A DNA stretch of 64,000 nt from the NCBI RefSeq assembly GCF_041088075.1, contig NZ_JBGCVY010000037.1, positions 124,001 through 188,000 of the forward strand, read 5' to 3'. Position numbers and translations under genes: made by a program. Source of the stretch: Mucilaginibacter_A sp041088075. Lineage in GTDB: Bacteria; Bacteroidota; Bacteroidia; Sphingobacteriales; Sphingobacteriaceae. The notes beneath the pieces are model-generated. The model was given only the letters and a program-made list of their open reading frames with translations. It had not been told where the DNA came from and did not search any database. Shown in pieces: positions 24,398-33,991 of the stretch. Numbering within the stretch: position 1 is the stretch's first letter; each line of letters begins with the position of its first letter.

Positions 24398-26143
24398 ATG
24401 CTCAGAACAAATACTTGCGGCGAATTAACACGGAACGATTTAGGGAAAGAAGTTACTTTGTGCGGCTGGGTGCAAAAATCGCGCGATTTAGGCGGAACCA
24501 CTTTTATTGATGTACGCGACCGCTACGGCATTACGCAATTGGTTTTTAACGAAGAGACGGCTGCCGAAGTGCGCGAACAGGCACGCAATTTAGGCCGCGA
24601 GTTTGTGATCCGGGTTGCCGGGAAAGTAATCGAACGTTCCAACAAAAACTTAAAAATACCAACCGGCGAAATTGAAATCGCCGTAACTGAACTGGAAATT
24701 CTTAATCAATCCAAAGTTCCGCCGTTTTTAATTGAGGATGAAACCGACGGCGGCGAAGAGTTGCGCGCTAAATACCGTTATTTGGATTTGCGCCGAAACC
24801 CGGTGCGTAATAACTTAGTTTTACGCCATAAAATGGCGCAGGAAGTACGCCGTTATTTAGACGGACTGGATTTTCTGGAAGTAGAAACGCCGGTGCTGAT
24901 CAAATCCACGCCCGAAGGCGCACGCGATTTTGTGGTGCCAAGCCGCATGAACGTGGGCGAATTTTACGCGTTGCCGCAATCGCCGCAAACGTTTAAGCAA
25001 TTGCTGATGGTTTCCGGCTTCGACCGTTATTTCCAGATCGTGAAATGTTTTCGTGATGAAGATTTACGTGCCGATCGTCAGCCGGAATTTACACAGATCG
25101 ATTGCGAAATGTCATTCATCACACAAGAAGATATTTTAAATGTTTTTGAAGGATTGATTCGAACGCTTTTCAAAAACGTAAAAGGAATTGATTTGATCGA
25201 AGTGCCGCGCATGACTTACGCCGATGCCATGCGTTTGTACGGTTCTGATAAACCGGATACACGTTTTGGGATGCAATTTGTCGAGTTAACCGATCTGGTA
25301 AAAGGCAAAAATTTCCCGGTTTTTGATAATGCTGAATTGGTTGTTGGCATCAACGCAAAAAATTGTGCTGCTTATACCCGCAAACAGTTGGATGAATTGA
25401 CGGATTTCATCAAACGCCCTCAAATTGGCGCTACCGGTCTAATTTATTTGCGTTACAACACGGATGGAACTTTAAAATCCTCCGTAGATAAATTTTACAA
25501 TGAAGCAGATCTGAAAAATTGGGCAGCAGCTTTTAGCGCAGAACCCGGCGATTTGATGCTTCTTTTAGCAGGCAAAAAAGATAAAGTGCGCAAGCAACTC
25601 AACGAGTTGCGTTTAGAAATGGGCAACCGCTTGGGTATGCGCGATAAAAATACATTCTCGCCGCTTTGGGTCTTGGATTTTCCGCTGTTGGAGTGGGATG
25701 AAGAAACCGAACGTTACCACGCCATGCACCACCCGTTTACGTCGCCAAAACCGGAAGATATTGCGCTGCTGGAAACTGATCCGGGCGAAGTGAGGGCAAA
25801 TGCTTACGATATGGTGATCAACGGAACGGAAATTGGCGGCGGTTCCATCCGTATCCACGACCGCGCTTTGCAGGCTTTGATGTTTAAACATTTAGGTTTT
25901 TCAAAAGAAGAAGCGCAAAAACAATTTGGCTTTTTGATGGACGCTTTCGAGTTTGGCGCGCCGCCACATGGCGGAATTGCTTTCGGTTTCGACCGTTTGT
26001 GTTCCATTTTTGCCGGCCTGGATTCCATCCGAGATGTGATTGCTTTCCCCAAAAATAATTCGGGACGAGATGTGATGATTGATTCGCCATCCACCATTGA
26101 TGAAAAACAACTGAATGAATTGAAAATAAAAACCACGGTTTAA
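24398..26143 (+). CDS. aspS: Aspartate-tRNA ligase
   Basis: A 581-residue class II synthetase charging tRNA-Asp. It has the N-terminal OB anticodon-binding domain (about residues 1-110; LCGWVQKSRDLGGTTFIDVRD in two parts), motif 2 FRDEDLRADRQPEFTQID (about 215-232), the bacterial GAD insertion and motif 3 GIAFGFDRLCSIFAG near residues 523-537. The length is normal for bacterial AspRS. An exact 12-mer inside the gene (25556-25567) encodes MLLL. Confidence 0.97.
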   Translation: MLRTNTCGELTRNDLGKEVTLCGWVQKSRDLGGTTFIDVRDRYGITQLVFNEETAAEVREQARNLGREFVIRVAGKVIERSNKNLKIPTGEIEIAVTELEILNQSKVPPFLIEDETDGGEELRAKYRYLDLRRNPVRNNLVLRHKMAQEVRRYLDGLDFLEVETPVLIKSTPEGARDFVVPSRMNVGEFYALPQSPQTFKQLLMVSGFDRYFQIVKCFRDEDLRADRQPEFTQIDCEMSFITQEDILNVFEGLIRTLFKNVKGIDLIEVPRMTYADAMRLYGSDKPDTRFGMQFVELTDLVKGKNFPVFDNAELVVGINAKNCAAYTRKQLDELTDFIKRPQIGATGLIYLRYNTDGTLKSSVDKFYNEADLKNWAAAFSAEPGDLMLLLAGKKDKVRKQLNELRLEMGNRLGMRDKNTFSPLWVLDFPLLEWDEETERYHAMHHPFTSPKPEDIALLETDPGEVRANAYDMVINGTEIGGGSIRIHDRALQALMFKHLGFSKEEAQKQFGFLMDAFEFGAPPHGGIAFGFDRLCSIFAGLDSIRDVIAFPKNNSGRDVMIDSPSTIDEKQLNELKIKTTV

Positions 26144-26156
26144 GCGTAATTACAAC

Positions 26157-26669
26157 ATGAAAAAATCCTTTTTACTATTTGCTTTTTTTACCCTTGTTTT
26201 TTCTGCCTGTAAAAAAAGCAGTACTACAACACCAACTTTTGATCCTGCTGTACAAGCTAAAATTGATGACGATAAAATCCAGGCTTATCTAAAAGCTAAC
26301 CCAAGCATTACCGCTACAAAAGATCCTTCGGGTTTGTATTATCAAATTATAGCACAAGGAAGCGGCACTGCACCAACTGTTAATTCTAACGTTCGCGTGG
26401 CTTATAGAGGTACACTTTTGGATGGAACGCAATTTGATACCAATGCAAATTTTTCTCACAAATTAGGCCCTACTACTGATAATAACGGTAACATTGTTGA
26501 CTTAGGTTTAATAAAAGGCTGGCAAATTGGTATCCCTTTTATCAAACCCGGTGGTCGGATTTTATTAATTATTCCTTCGGCTTTGGGCTATGGCAACAAC
26601 CCACAGTCAGGTATTCCGGCCAACTCTGTGTTGGTTTTTACGATTGATTTATTTGCTGTACAAGGCTAA
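26157..26669 (+). CDS. FKBP-type peptidyl-prolyl isomerase lipoprotein
   Basis: A 170-residue lipoprotein (lipobox FSACK near residue 18) with a C-terminal FKBP domain (about residues 75-170): VRVAYRGTLLDGTQFDTN, then KGWQIGIPFIKPGGRILLII, PSALGYG and SVLVFTIDL. It speeds proline isomerisation during folding of exported proteins. It lies 13 bases after aspS and may be read through from it. Confidence 0.92.
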   Translation: MKKSFLLFAFFTLVFSACKKSSTTTPTFDPAVQAKIDDDKIQAYLKANPSITATKDPSGLYYQIIAQGSGTAPTVNSNVRVAYRGTLLDGTQFDTNANFSHKLGPTTDNNGNIVDLGLIKGWQIGIPFIKPGGRILLIIPSALGYGNNPQSGIPANSVLVFTIDLFAVQG

Positions 26670-26675
26670 TTCCCG

Positions 26676-26700
26676 ATGCTTCTTTTATCGCCCAAAAATC
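26676..26700 (+). repeat. Dispersed motif with extended tail
   Basis: Exact 12-mer 26676-26687 followed by TCGCCCAAAAATC, between the FKBP and Uma2 genes. Confidence 0.9.
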
Positions 26701-26713
26701 TATAAATTTGGTT

Positions 26714-27265
26714 ATGGCAGTTGCTGAGAAAAAGAAAAACCCCGAATTAGATTACGAGTTGCTGGAAGTAGGCCCGCAGTTTCAATTAATTGATGGAGAA
26801 CAAGTGATGCCACCAATTTTTTCGCTTAATCACCAATTGGTTAATGGAAAAATTTTTATGTTGATTTCTCAACATGTAGAGAAAAACGGTTTAGGCGGCC
26901 TTTGCTTATTTTATCCTTTTGATGTTGTTTTAGATGACAAAAATATCTTTCAACCTGATTTGATTTATATCAGTAACAAAAGAAAAATTGAATTACGTTA
27001 CGATCGAATCATTGGTGCACCAGATTTGGTTATCGAAATCCTTTCGCCTGCCACCGCTTATTATGACCTCCGCCAGAAAAAAGATTTGTACGAACGTTAC
27101 GGCGTTAAGGAATATTTGATCGTAGATCCTTTAGCGAAGTACGCAGAGGTTTACGTTTTGGAAAATGAAGAATTTATTCTCCATCAAAAAGAACGTCAAA
27201 ACGGAACGATTAACCTAAACACTTTTCCCGGCCTACAAATCGACCTGCAAAAATTATTTGCCTGA
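26714..27265 (+). CDS. Uma2-family (DUF820) putative endonuclease
   Basis: A 183-residue protein with the PD-(D/E)xK-like core of the Uma2 family: FQPDLIYIS (Asp), then GAPDLVIEILSPAT and GVKEYLIVDP. The ATG at 26714 is used rather than an in-frame TTG six bases upstream. These proteins are restriction-like nucleases of unclear role, abundant in cyanobacteria and Bacteroidota. The stop codon abuts the hairpin at 27265. Confidence 0.85.
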   Translation: MAVAEKKKNPELDYELLEVGPQFQLIDGEQVMPPIFSLNHQLVNGKIFMLISQHVEKNGLGGLCLFYPFDVVLDDKNIFQPDLIYISNKRKIELRYDRIIGAPDLVIEILSPATAYYDLRQKKDLYERYGVKEYLIVDPLAKYAEVYVLENEEFILHQKERQNGTINLNTFPGLQIDLQKLFA

Positions 27266-27294
27266 TACTGTTTTTACCGGCATAAAAACAGTAT
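27265..27294. terminator. Perfect hairpin of two ATACTGTTTTTA motifs
   Basis: ATACTGTTTTTA (27265-27276) and its exact reverse complement (27283-27294) flank CCGGCA, giving a 12-bp perfect stem with a 6-base loop. It lies between convergent stops (27265 and 27305) and has T/A runs on both sides, so it can work in both directions. Confidence 0.85.
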
Positions 27295-27304
27295 GGCTTT
27301 TTCC

Positions 27305-28246
27305 TTAATCAAAACCTCTCACTTTCATTTTCAATGTATAAATACCTTCGGAAGCGGTGATAAAAAGTTCGTCCTTGTTTTTTCCGCCGAAACAAATATT
27401 GCCCGTCCAGTTAGCCGGAATATCAATGTGTAATAGCTGCTTTCCTTCGGGATTAAAAACGAAAACGCCGTTTCCGCATAAATAAACGTTGCCGCGGTTA
27501 TCAATCGTCATCCCGTCCGAACCTTTTTCTACAAATAAAGCCCGGTTGGTTAACGTTCCATCAGTTTGAATTTTGTAACGGTAGGTTTTGTTGGCGCGGA
27601 TATCCGCCACATATAAATATTTTCCATCCGGCGTACCGATGATGCCGTTTGGCTGCTGCAAACTATCGGCTGCCAAAAGCAGTTGACGTTTCCCTTTGGG
27701 CAGATAGTAAACCTTTTCGCCGTCCAGATCAGGCTTTTTCCGCTTCCAGTAATCGCGCTGGTAATACGGGTCGGTGATGTAAATCCCGCCTTTCGGGTCA
27801 ATCCAAAGATCGTTCGGTCCGTTTAGTTTTTTTCCTTCAAAACCGTTCACCAAAACCGTTATTTTTTTCTGCGGAGAGATAGACCAAAGCTGGTTTTGCT
27901 CATCGGCACAAGTAATCAGGTTTCCTTTTTTGTCGAAATACAAACCGTTGGAACGTCCGGTTCTGTCCATAAAAACAGAAAGCTTGCCGTTGGTATCGTA
28001 TTCCCAGATCTTATCGTTCGGCTGATCGGTAAATAACACATTTCCGTTTTTATCCGCTGCCGGCCCTTCGGTAAACTTAAATTGTTTGGAGATTAGCTGT
28101 AGTTTGGCACCATTTGCAATGAGGTTTGATTTTTGGGCAATTGTATCCGTGTCAATTGCTGTTTTAGCTTGCGCGGAACAAGAAATGGCCGGAAATGCAA
28201 GTGCAAGCAGAAAAGTATAAGCCAGAACGATGCTTCTTTTATCCAT
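27305..28246 (-). CDS. Exported SMP-30/gluconolactonase-like beta-propeller
   Basis: A 313-residue protein starting at the ATG at 28246 (MDKRSIVLAY...), with a signal peptide ending about residue 28 (AISCSAQ; the Cys may be a lipobox). The propeller shows FTEGPAADKNGNVLFTD, GRSNGLYFDKKGNL, NGPNDLWIDPKGGIYITDPY and PNGIIGTPDGKYLYVAD, the calcium and active-site loops of SMP-30 lactonases. It likely hydrolyses sugar lactones in the periplasm. The exact 12-mer (28230) directly follows the start codon and encodes KRSI. Confidence 0.88.
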   Translation of the reverse strand: MDKRSIVLAYTFLLALAFPAISCSAQAKTAIDTDTIAQKSNLIANGAKLQLISKQFKFTEGPAADKNGNVLFTDQPNDKIWEYDTNGKLSVFMDRTGRSNGLYFDKKGNLITCADEQNQLWSISPQKKITVLVNGFEGKKLNGPNDLWIDPKGGIYITDPYYQRDYWKRKKPDLDGEKVYYLPKGKRQLLLAADSLQQPNGIIGTPDGKYLYVADIRANKTYRYKIQTDGTLTNRALFVEKGSDGMTIDNRGNVYLCGNGVFVFNPEGKQLLHIDIPANWTGNICFGGKNKDELFITASEGIYTLKMKVRGFD

Positions 28247-28367
28247 GTTTTTTATGTGCAAAAATATTTTGCCGGACGGCTGTTTTATAAAAGCTAAAAA
28301 TAACACTTAAATTTATGATGCTGATTATATACCTGTTTAAAAGCCTTTCTTCCTAATAAAAATCAGC

Positions 28368-28433
28368 GTGAAAAAATTTTACCGATTACCGTTTATACTT
28401 CTTACTTTTCCGGCTTTCGCTCAAACTATCTAA
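28368..28433 (+). pseudogene. Remnant of an exported-protein gene (signal peptide only)
   Basis: A GTG-led frame of 21 codons reads MKKFYRLPFILLTFPAFAQ then TI and a stop: an intact-looking signal peptide with cleavage site but no mature protein. The following 60 bases (to about 28500) could encode an amphipathic stretch in another frame. This looks like the 5' end of a deleted gene. The rest of 28247-28501 holds nothing else I can name. Confidence 0.45.
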
Positions 28434-28501
28434 AAAGGAGGCTTTAAACAAGTGGTTGCCCGGATTATGGCGATGAAATTAAGCAGTGCTTTTTTGGCAC
28501 A

Positions 28502-28524
28502 AATTTTTAGGCGGTAAAAGAAGC

Positions 28525-28526
<2 letters not shown>
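28502..28526 (-). repeat. Dispersed motif with tail, overlapping a start codon
   Basis: Exact 12-mer 28515-28526 (minus) preceded by AATTTTTAGGCGG. The ATG at 28525-28527 is the start of the methyltransferase gene, so the motif supplies its first two bases. Confidence 0.9.
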
Positions 28527-29274
<748 letters not shown>

Positions 29275-29481
29275 GTTTTGTAAACCTTGGCTCTTGACCT
29301 ATAATTGGGGGGTTGCTTATCCCATCAAAAGGTTATACTTATTAACAAAGAATACAAATCCCCTATAAAAAAACTAAAGCTGCTTTCATCACCAACACAA
29401 GTTTGGGAGAGGAGGAAGCAGCATCACACACAAATATACTTTTTAATATTATTTCTTGCAAATAATATTACTTTTATAACT

Positions 29482-30108
29482 GTGCAACAAATAAATTATT
29501 ACTTATCAAATCCGCGTTTTAACACGTACCTTGTAAAAACCAACAATAATATAGAAAAAGCTTATCAGCTTTATAAAGCAAATATTGAACTTTCAGAAGC
29601 ATTTTATCCTATTTTATCGGTTCTCGAAGTAAGTTTACGAAATGCAGTAAATGAGACCCTAAAATCTCATTTTGATGATTCCTACTGGTTTAAAAATAAT
29701 TTACCTGTCGAGTTTTTGTCTTATGTTTCGGAAGCGACACAAAAACTTACCGCACAACGAAAAAATATAACCACCGATAGGATAACTGCAGAACTCAATT
29801 TTGGCTTTTGGACTAAGTTGTTCAACCGCAACTATACTGGCTTGCTTTGGAAACCGCTAAGACTGATTTTTAAAAATATGCCTAAGCATTTGCGACAAAG
29901 AGATAATGTTGCAGACATATTATATCGAATAAGAACGCTGCGAAACCGAATTTATCACTATGAACCAATTTTTGGAAATTTGCAAGATATTGAAAATCAG
30001 TATAAAGAAATGTTAACTTTTCTTGCATGGATTGACGATAATTTACCTAATTTATTAACTGATATTGATCGTTTTAGTTCCGTATTAGAAAAAATGAAAA
30101 CTATATAA
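29482..30108 (+). CDS. Abi-like HEPN-domain protein (Abi_2 type)
   Basis: A protein of about 208 residues if it starts at GTG 29482 (MQQINYYLSNPRF); an upstream open frame reaches 29305 but looks non-coding. The C-terminal half carries LRNRIYHYEPIF, in which RNRIYH is the R-x4-H motif of HEPN ribonucleases, in the setting typical of AbiD/AbiF-like abortive-infection proteins. A phage-defence role is inferred. The gene is AT-rich, free of exact dispersed 12-mers, and flanked by two versions of the cobA 3' end. Confidence 0.75.
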   Translation: MQQINYYLSNPRFNTYLVKTNNNIEKAYQLYKANIELSEAFYPILSVLEVSLRNAVNETLKSHFDDSYWFKNNLPVEFLSYVSEATQKLTAQRKNITTDRITAELNFGFWTKLFNRNYTGLLWKPLRLIFKNMPKHLRQRDNVADILYRIRTLRNRIYHYEPIFGNLQDIENQYKEMLTFLAWIDDNLPNLLTDIDRFSSVLEKMKTI

Positions 30109-30135
30109 TAAAAATTTTCCATAGAATTTATTCAA

Positions 30136-30273
30136 GCCATCATCCAACATGCTTCTTTGCCTTATCAAAAATCGGTAAAAGGTTTGGTAAAAGATTTGCC
30201 CGAAATGGCGGACGCGCAGAAGCTAACTTATCCGGCTTTGGTGATTATTGGGCAGGTGGTGGATATTAAATAA
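30136..30273 (+). pseudogene. Orphan second 3' end of cobA
   Basis: Forty-five codons plus stop, aligned to the end of the cobA gene above. Over 132 bases I count 11 mismatches (about 92% identity), of which only one changes an amino acid (Glu to Asp). The bias to silent changes shows both copies evolved under selection as functional alleles. The tail here is short (VVDIK then TAA). It is best read as the resident allele's end left behind when a homologous segment carrying the HEPN gene recombined in. Confidence 0.85.
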
Positions 30274-30301
30274 TAAGGATAAAAAGAGTATCAGGCTAAA
30301 A

Positions 30302-31042
30302 TCAATGCAAAGCCTTTTTAATTGCCGCTTCCGTTACATCGGCCATAATTTTGTAGCCTGCTGCGTTTGGATGCACGCCGTCTAAAGTCAGTTCTGCTTT
30401 TTGGCCGTTTTTTTCATCCGCCAAAGGCGTAAAATAATCTAAAACAACCAAGTGTTTCTGCTTGGCATAAGCTTCTATTTGCTTGTTCAGTGCAATAATT
30501 TTATCGGCAGGTTCTATTCCTTTCCGCCAGGGATAGTCAAAAACGGGCAAATAATCGCAAAGGATCACTTTGATGTGGTTGCGTTTGGCCAGTTCGGCCA
30601 TGGATTTGATGTTGTCCATAATCGTTTCGTTGGTAACGTGGCCTCTGTTTCCGGCAATGTCGTTGCTCCCGGCCAAAATTATAACCGCTTTCGGTTTAAG
30701 GTTGATCACATCCTGCCGAAACCGGATTAACAACTGCGGGGATATTTGTCCGCTGATGCCTCTGTTCACATAATTTTTATTTGCAAAAAACTCAGGCATT
30801 AAAACCGACCAGCGTTCAAAAATGGAACTGCCGAGAAAAATCACGCGTTTATCACGCTTTGCAGGAACAGGCAAGGCTGCATTTTTTGCGGCGTAATGAT
30901 GCAAATCGGCCCAGTCGTCCTGGAAATCTTCTTTAACCAAAGTTGGAGAAACGGCATTTTTGGAAGTATCATTTTGCTGTGCGAAACTTGCAAAAACAAG
31001 TAACAGCAAAAGTAAAGTCAGATATAATTTCATAATTTTCAT
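30302..31042 (-). CDS. SGNH/GDSL-family hydrolase, exported
   Basis: A 246-residue protein (start possibly three codons later, 31033) with a signal peptide ending SFAQQ. SGNH blocks are complete: VIFLGSSIFERW (block I Ser), NRGISGQ (block II Gly), LAGSNDI (block III Asn) and DGVHPNAAGY (block V Asp/His). It probably deacylates cell-wall or glycan esters in the periplasm. The position just after the cobA remnant gives no pathway clue. Confidence 0.9.
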   Translation of the reverse strand: MKIMKLYLTLLLLLLVFASFAQQNDTSKNAVSPTLVKEDFQDDWADLHHYAAKNAALPVPAKRDKRVIFLGSSIFERWSVLMPEFFANKNYVNRGISGQISPQLLIRFRQDVINLKPKAVIILAGSNDIAGNRGHVTNETIMDNIKSMAELAKRNHIKVILCDYLPVFDYPWRKGIEPADKIIALNKQIEAYAKQKHLVVLDYFTPLADEKNGQKAELTLDGVHPNAAGYKIMADVTEAAIKKALH

Positions 31043-31090
31043 CCGATTTAGGTTTAATTTAGATCAAAGTTCGTATCGAAGCAAATCAAA

Positions 31091-31115
31091 ATACTTCTTT
31101 TATTGGCCTAAAATT
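31091..31115 (+). repeat. Variant dispersed motif (ATACTTCTTTTA) with tail
   Basis: One change from the main 12-mer, followed by TTGGCCTAAAATTGG, just past the end of the glycosyltransferase gene. Confidence 0.8.
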
Positions 31116-31126
31116 GGTGTTTCAAT

Positions 31127-32803
31127 TTACGGCTTCACAACGTCTTTTTCCACCAAAACCAAATCTTTCTGCTCCAGTTCTTCTTTCCGCGTTTTCCAAT
31201 TTAAAAACTTTCCTTTTAGGCGTGTTACCAAATAATCGTCAAACGTTTTGACCAGTTTTATCGTCCAACCTTTTGCCTTTAATTGGTTGACATGTTCCGG
31301 CGAAGCATACAATAAATAAGGTTTTCCAGGCAGGTTTCCTTTGCCGTCTTCGTTCACTAAAAAAAGCGGCTGGTGCAAATAAAACTCCAAAGCGTGCGAG
31401 TATTCTTCTTCCTGCAACTGCGCAATTGGAAATTTTGACATACTGTTTTTATCAATATAAAATGCAGCCTCACTGCCGGATTGGTATTTTAAAAGCGACG
31501 GATAAAAATTTAAATTGAGAAAAAGATTGATGCCAATCGACACTAAAACCGATTGGAAAAGCAATCTGTATTTCGGCACAAATGCTTCTTTTACCGATAT
31601 AAAAATGAACAACGCAACGGAAACGATTAGCGGTAAAACGGTAAAGAAAGTCAGGTTTTCGGCACGATAAAAATATTGTAAAAGGAAGATGATCAGCACC
31701 AGCAAAACCAAAACCACGGTTTGCGTGATGCGGATGGCGCGCCAGCTTTTTGCTGTTTTTAGGTCAATTAAATAGTACGCCGTCAAGATCGCGAAAAACG
31801 GAAAAACGATGGTGATGTAATGCGGCAACTGGAATTTGGAGGCCGAGAAAACCAGAAAAGTAAGCAGCGCGCCGCTGATGCAAAACCATTCGCGTTTGTT
31901 TTTTTGCCGAAAAAATTGGATAACAGCGATGTACAACAAGATTGACCAGGGAATAAACGCCCAAAGCAACGTGTGGAAAAAGAAAAACGGATCGCCGTGG
32001 CCTTTGATTGGTCCGTTGTTGAAGAAACGGCCAAACTGGCTGTCCCAGAAAAAAAACCGGATGCCCGAAACATTGTGCTTATCAAAAACCAATTTCTCGG
32101 GATGCAGATCAAACTGCTGGTACAAACAATAAATTTCGGGTGCTAAAAACAGCATCGTCAAAACGGCGGCCAGCAGCCAGCGCCAGTGGAAAAGCTGTTT
32201 CCAGTTTTTGGTGAAGATAAATTCTCCCGCAAAAGCGCCGAAAATTGGGATCAGCGCAAAAATACCTTTCGTCATCACGGCACAAGCGGCAAAAACACAA
32301 GCCATAAGTAAATGGCCAATACTGTTTTTATCGAGTGTTTTATAGAAATGGTAAACCGAAGCAATGATCAAACCGGTTAAATAAGGTTCGGCGCGGACAT
32401 CGTTGTTGGAAATGATGAGATGCTCGGCCATTAAAAAAATCAAAACCGACCATAACGCAACTTCTTCGTTGTACAACTTTTTGCAGAACAAATACGTGTA
32501 AAACGCGCCCATCAGCACAAATAAAATGGCAGGCAATTTATAAGCCCAGGTTGTAAAACCAAACAAATTGAACGATAAAGCCGTAACCCAAAACGGAAAA
32601 TGCGGTTTGTCCAGCCAGTCTTTCCCTTGCGAAAATAAGTTGACGTAATCGTGCCGCTGCACCATCGTTTTGGCAATGCAGGCGTAAAGCGGCCCGTCCA
32701 AACCTAAAATCGTAACAAACAAGCCGCTAAAATTAAGCGCAACAGCGGCCGCAATAAAAAAATACAGCCATTGGTAGGGATAATTGGAAGCGGATCGGTT
32801 CAT
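31127..32803 (-). CDS. ArnT/PMT-like membrane glycosyltransferase (GT39/GT83 type)
   Basis: A 558-residue protein with about 11-12 membrane helices. The first periplasmic loop has the acidic residues typical of the family: GLDGPLYACIAKTMVQ near residue 34, GKDWLDKPHFPFWVTA near 60 and SNNDVRAEPYLTGL near 131. Relatives transfer sugars from polyprenyl phosphate to lipid A or proteins. In-frame motif copies encode VKEAF (31582) and DKNS (31440 and 32319, variant form). Confidence 0.88.
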   Translation of the reverse strand: MNRSASNYPYQWLYFFIAAAVALNFSGLFVTILGLDGPLYACIAKTMVQRHDYVNLFSQGKDWLDKPHFPFWVTALSFNLFGFTTWAYKLPAILFVLMGAFYTYLFCKKLYNEEVALWSVLIFLMAEHLIISNNDVRAEPYLTGLIIASVYHFYKTLDKNSIGHLLMACVFAACAVMTKGIFALIPIFGAFAGEFIFTKNWKQLFHWRWLLAAVLTMLFLAPEIYCLYQQFDLHPEKLVFDKHNVSGIRFFFWDSQFGRFFNNGPIKGHGDPFFFFHTLLWAFIPWSILLYIAVIQFFRQKNKREWFCISGALLTFLVFSASKFQLPHYITIVFPFFAILTAYYLIDLKTAKSWRAIRITQTVVLVLLVLIIFLLQYFYRAENLTFFTVLPLIVSVALFIFISVKEAFVPKYRLLFQSVLVSIGINLFLNLNFYPSLLKYQSGSEAAFYIDKNSMSKFPIAQLQEEEYSHALEFYLHQPLFLVNEDGKGNLPGKPYLLYASPEHVNQLKAKGWTIKLVKTFDDYLVTRLKGKFLNWKTRKEELEQKDLVLVEKDVVKP

Positions 32804-32816
32804 TTCAATTTAAGCC

Positions 32817-32828
32817 ATACTGTTTTTA
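32817..32828 (+). repeat. ATACTGTTTTTA motif variant, intergenic
   Basis: Followed by CCGGCATTATTTC; the stop codon of the Smr gene (TAA on the minus strand, 32835-32837) lies in its tail. Confidence 0.8.
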
Positions 32829-32834
32829 CCGGCA

Positions 32835-33779
32835 TTATTTCAGGAAAACCTCCGTGGCGCCATAGCCGAATTTTTCTTTCCGAGCATCCATAAACGTTTT
32901 TACCTGCGGATGCTTGCTCACCACTTTATGGATTTCGTGCCGCAAGATCCCATTTCCCACGCCGTGGATAAAAACCACCGACGGCAACTGGTGCACAATG
33001 GCCGCGTCCAGCGTTTTTTGAAAACGTTCCAACTGTGTTTTGATAATGTCGCTGCTGCTTAAAAACTGGTAATCTTCGCGCAGTTTTTCGATGTGCAGAT
33101 CCATTTCTTTGGCCGGTTTTTCCACCACTTTTTTCTCCTCCGGCGATTTGAAAAAGCTTTCTTTCAGCTTTTGCGCATCCACTTTTACTTCTGCTGCATC
33201 CAACTGAAACTGCCAGCCCAACTGGTTTAAAACGTGGACGGGTATTTTTGATCCTGCAAAATCTTTCGCTTTAAAACGTTCCGAATAAACCAGCGGATCT
33301 AAAAATCCTGCTTTTTGTGTGCTGTGGTACAAAATTTGAAAAATAAATTTCGGCCAGATGGAAATATCCGGCAAAGCCGCCGAATAAACTTTTACAGAAG
33401 TTTTTGGTGCAACAATTCCAGCAAACTCTCCTTTGTATTCCGTGTTTTTTTCGGTGCTAAAAGAAGCAAGGAGTTGGTAAGAAGTGTTGTTGATGAGATG
33501 AAACTGCACAACAGAAGTAACCTGTTTTTCGGGAACGGCGGCCAAATAAATGCCTTTTGCCACAAATTCTTGCGGCGGTATTTCGGCAATTGCTTCCTGC
33601 GTTTTTGCGGCAACTGCTGCTTCCCGGCCATGTACCGAAGTAACTTTGGATGCCAAAACCGGTATCTCAAAATCGTCGTCTCCGGTAACGCCGATGGTTT
33701 GCTCGTCAATAATCCGCGTGATAAAACCTTCCCGTTTCTCTTCCACAAAACGCACAAAATCGCCCAATTTAAATTTCAT
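32835..33779 (-). CDS. DUF2027-Smr domain protein
   Basis: A 314-residue protein. The N-terminus (KFKLGDFVRFVEEKREGFIT split by a short SH3-like turn) and the middle match Bacteroidota DUF2027. The last 80 residues form a Smr domain with DLHIEKLREDY (DLH motif near residue 226) and FIHGVGNGILR (HGxGxG). Smr domains bind or nick nucleic acids, as at the MutS2 C-terminus, and some act on stalled ribosome mRNA. The precise role is unknown. Confidence 0.88.
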   Translation of the reverse strand: MKFKLGDFVRFVEEKREGFITRIIDEQTIGVTGDDDFEIPVLASKVTSVHGREAAVAAKTQEAIAEIPPQEFVAKGIYLAAVPEKQVTSVVQFHLINNTSYQLLASFSTEKNTEYKGEFAGIVAPKTSVKVYSAALPDISIWPKFIFQILYHSTQKAGFLDPLVYSERFKAKDFAGSKIPVHVLNQLGWQFQLDAAEVKVDAQKLKESFFKSPEEKKVVEKPAKEMDLHIEKLREDYQFLSSSDIIKTQLERFQKTLDAAIVHQLPSVVFIHGVGNGILRHEIHKVVSKHPQVKTFMDARKEKFGYGATEVFLK

Positions 33780-33966
33780 AATCTTTAGTTCAGTTTATAA
33801 AAGTACGTTCTTTTTCAATTTCCGATTACGTAAACACAAATTTTAGCTTTAGCTGTAACTGTTTGATGTTTAGTTGGAACAAGGCAAGCGATTGCAGATT
33901 TCTGTAAAAACCAACAGTCCTGTCCAACAAAACGGCCTGTTTTTGCTTATAAGCTTACCGGCAGCA

Positions 33967-33991
33967 ATGCTTCTTTTACCCATCAAAAATT
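33967..33991 (+). repeat. Dispersed motif with tail, upstream of MBL gene
   Basis: Exact 12-mer 33967-33978 then CCCATCAAAAATT, ending directly before the ATG at 33992; it occupies the ribosome-binding region of that gene. Confidence 0.9.

Noticed and set aside
29305..29481. Upstream extension of the HEPN gene
   Set aside because: The extra 59 codons are not protein-like and follow directly on the cobA stop; the GTG at 29482 gives a normal family N-terminus.
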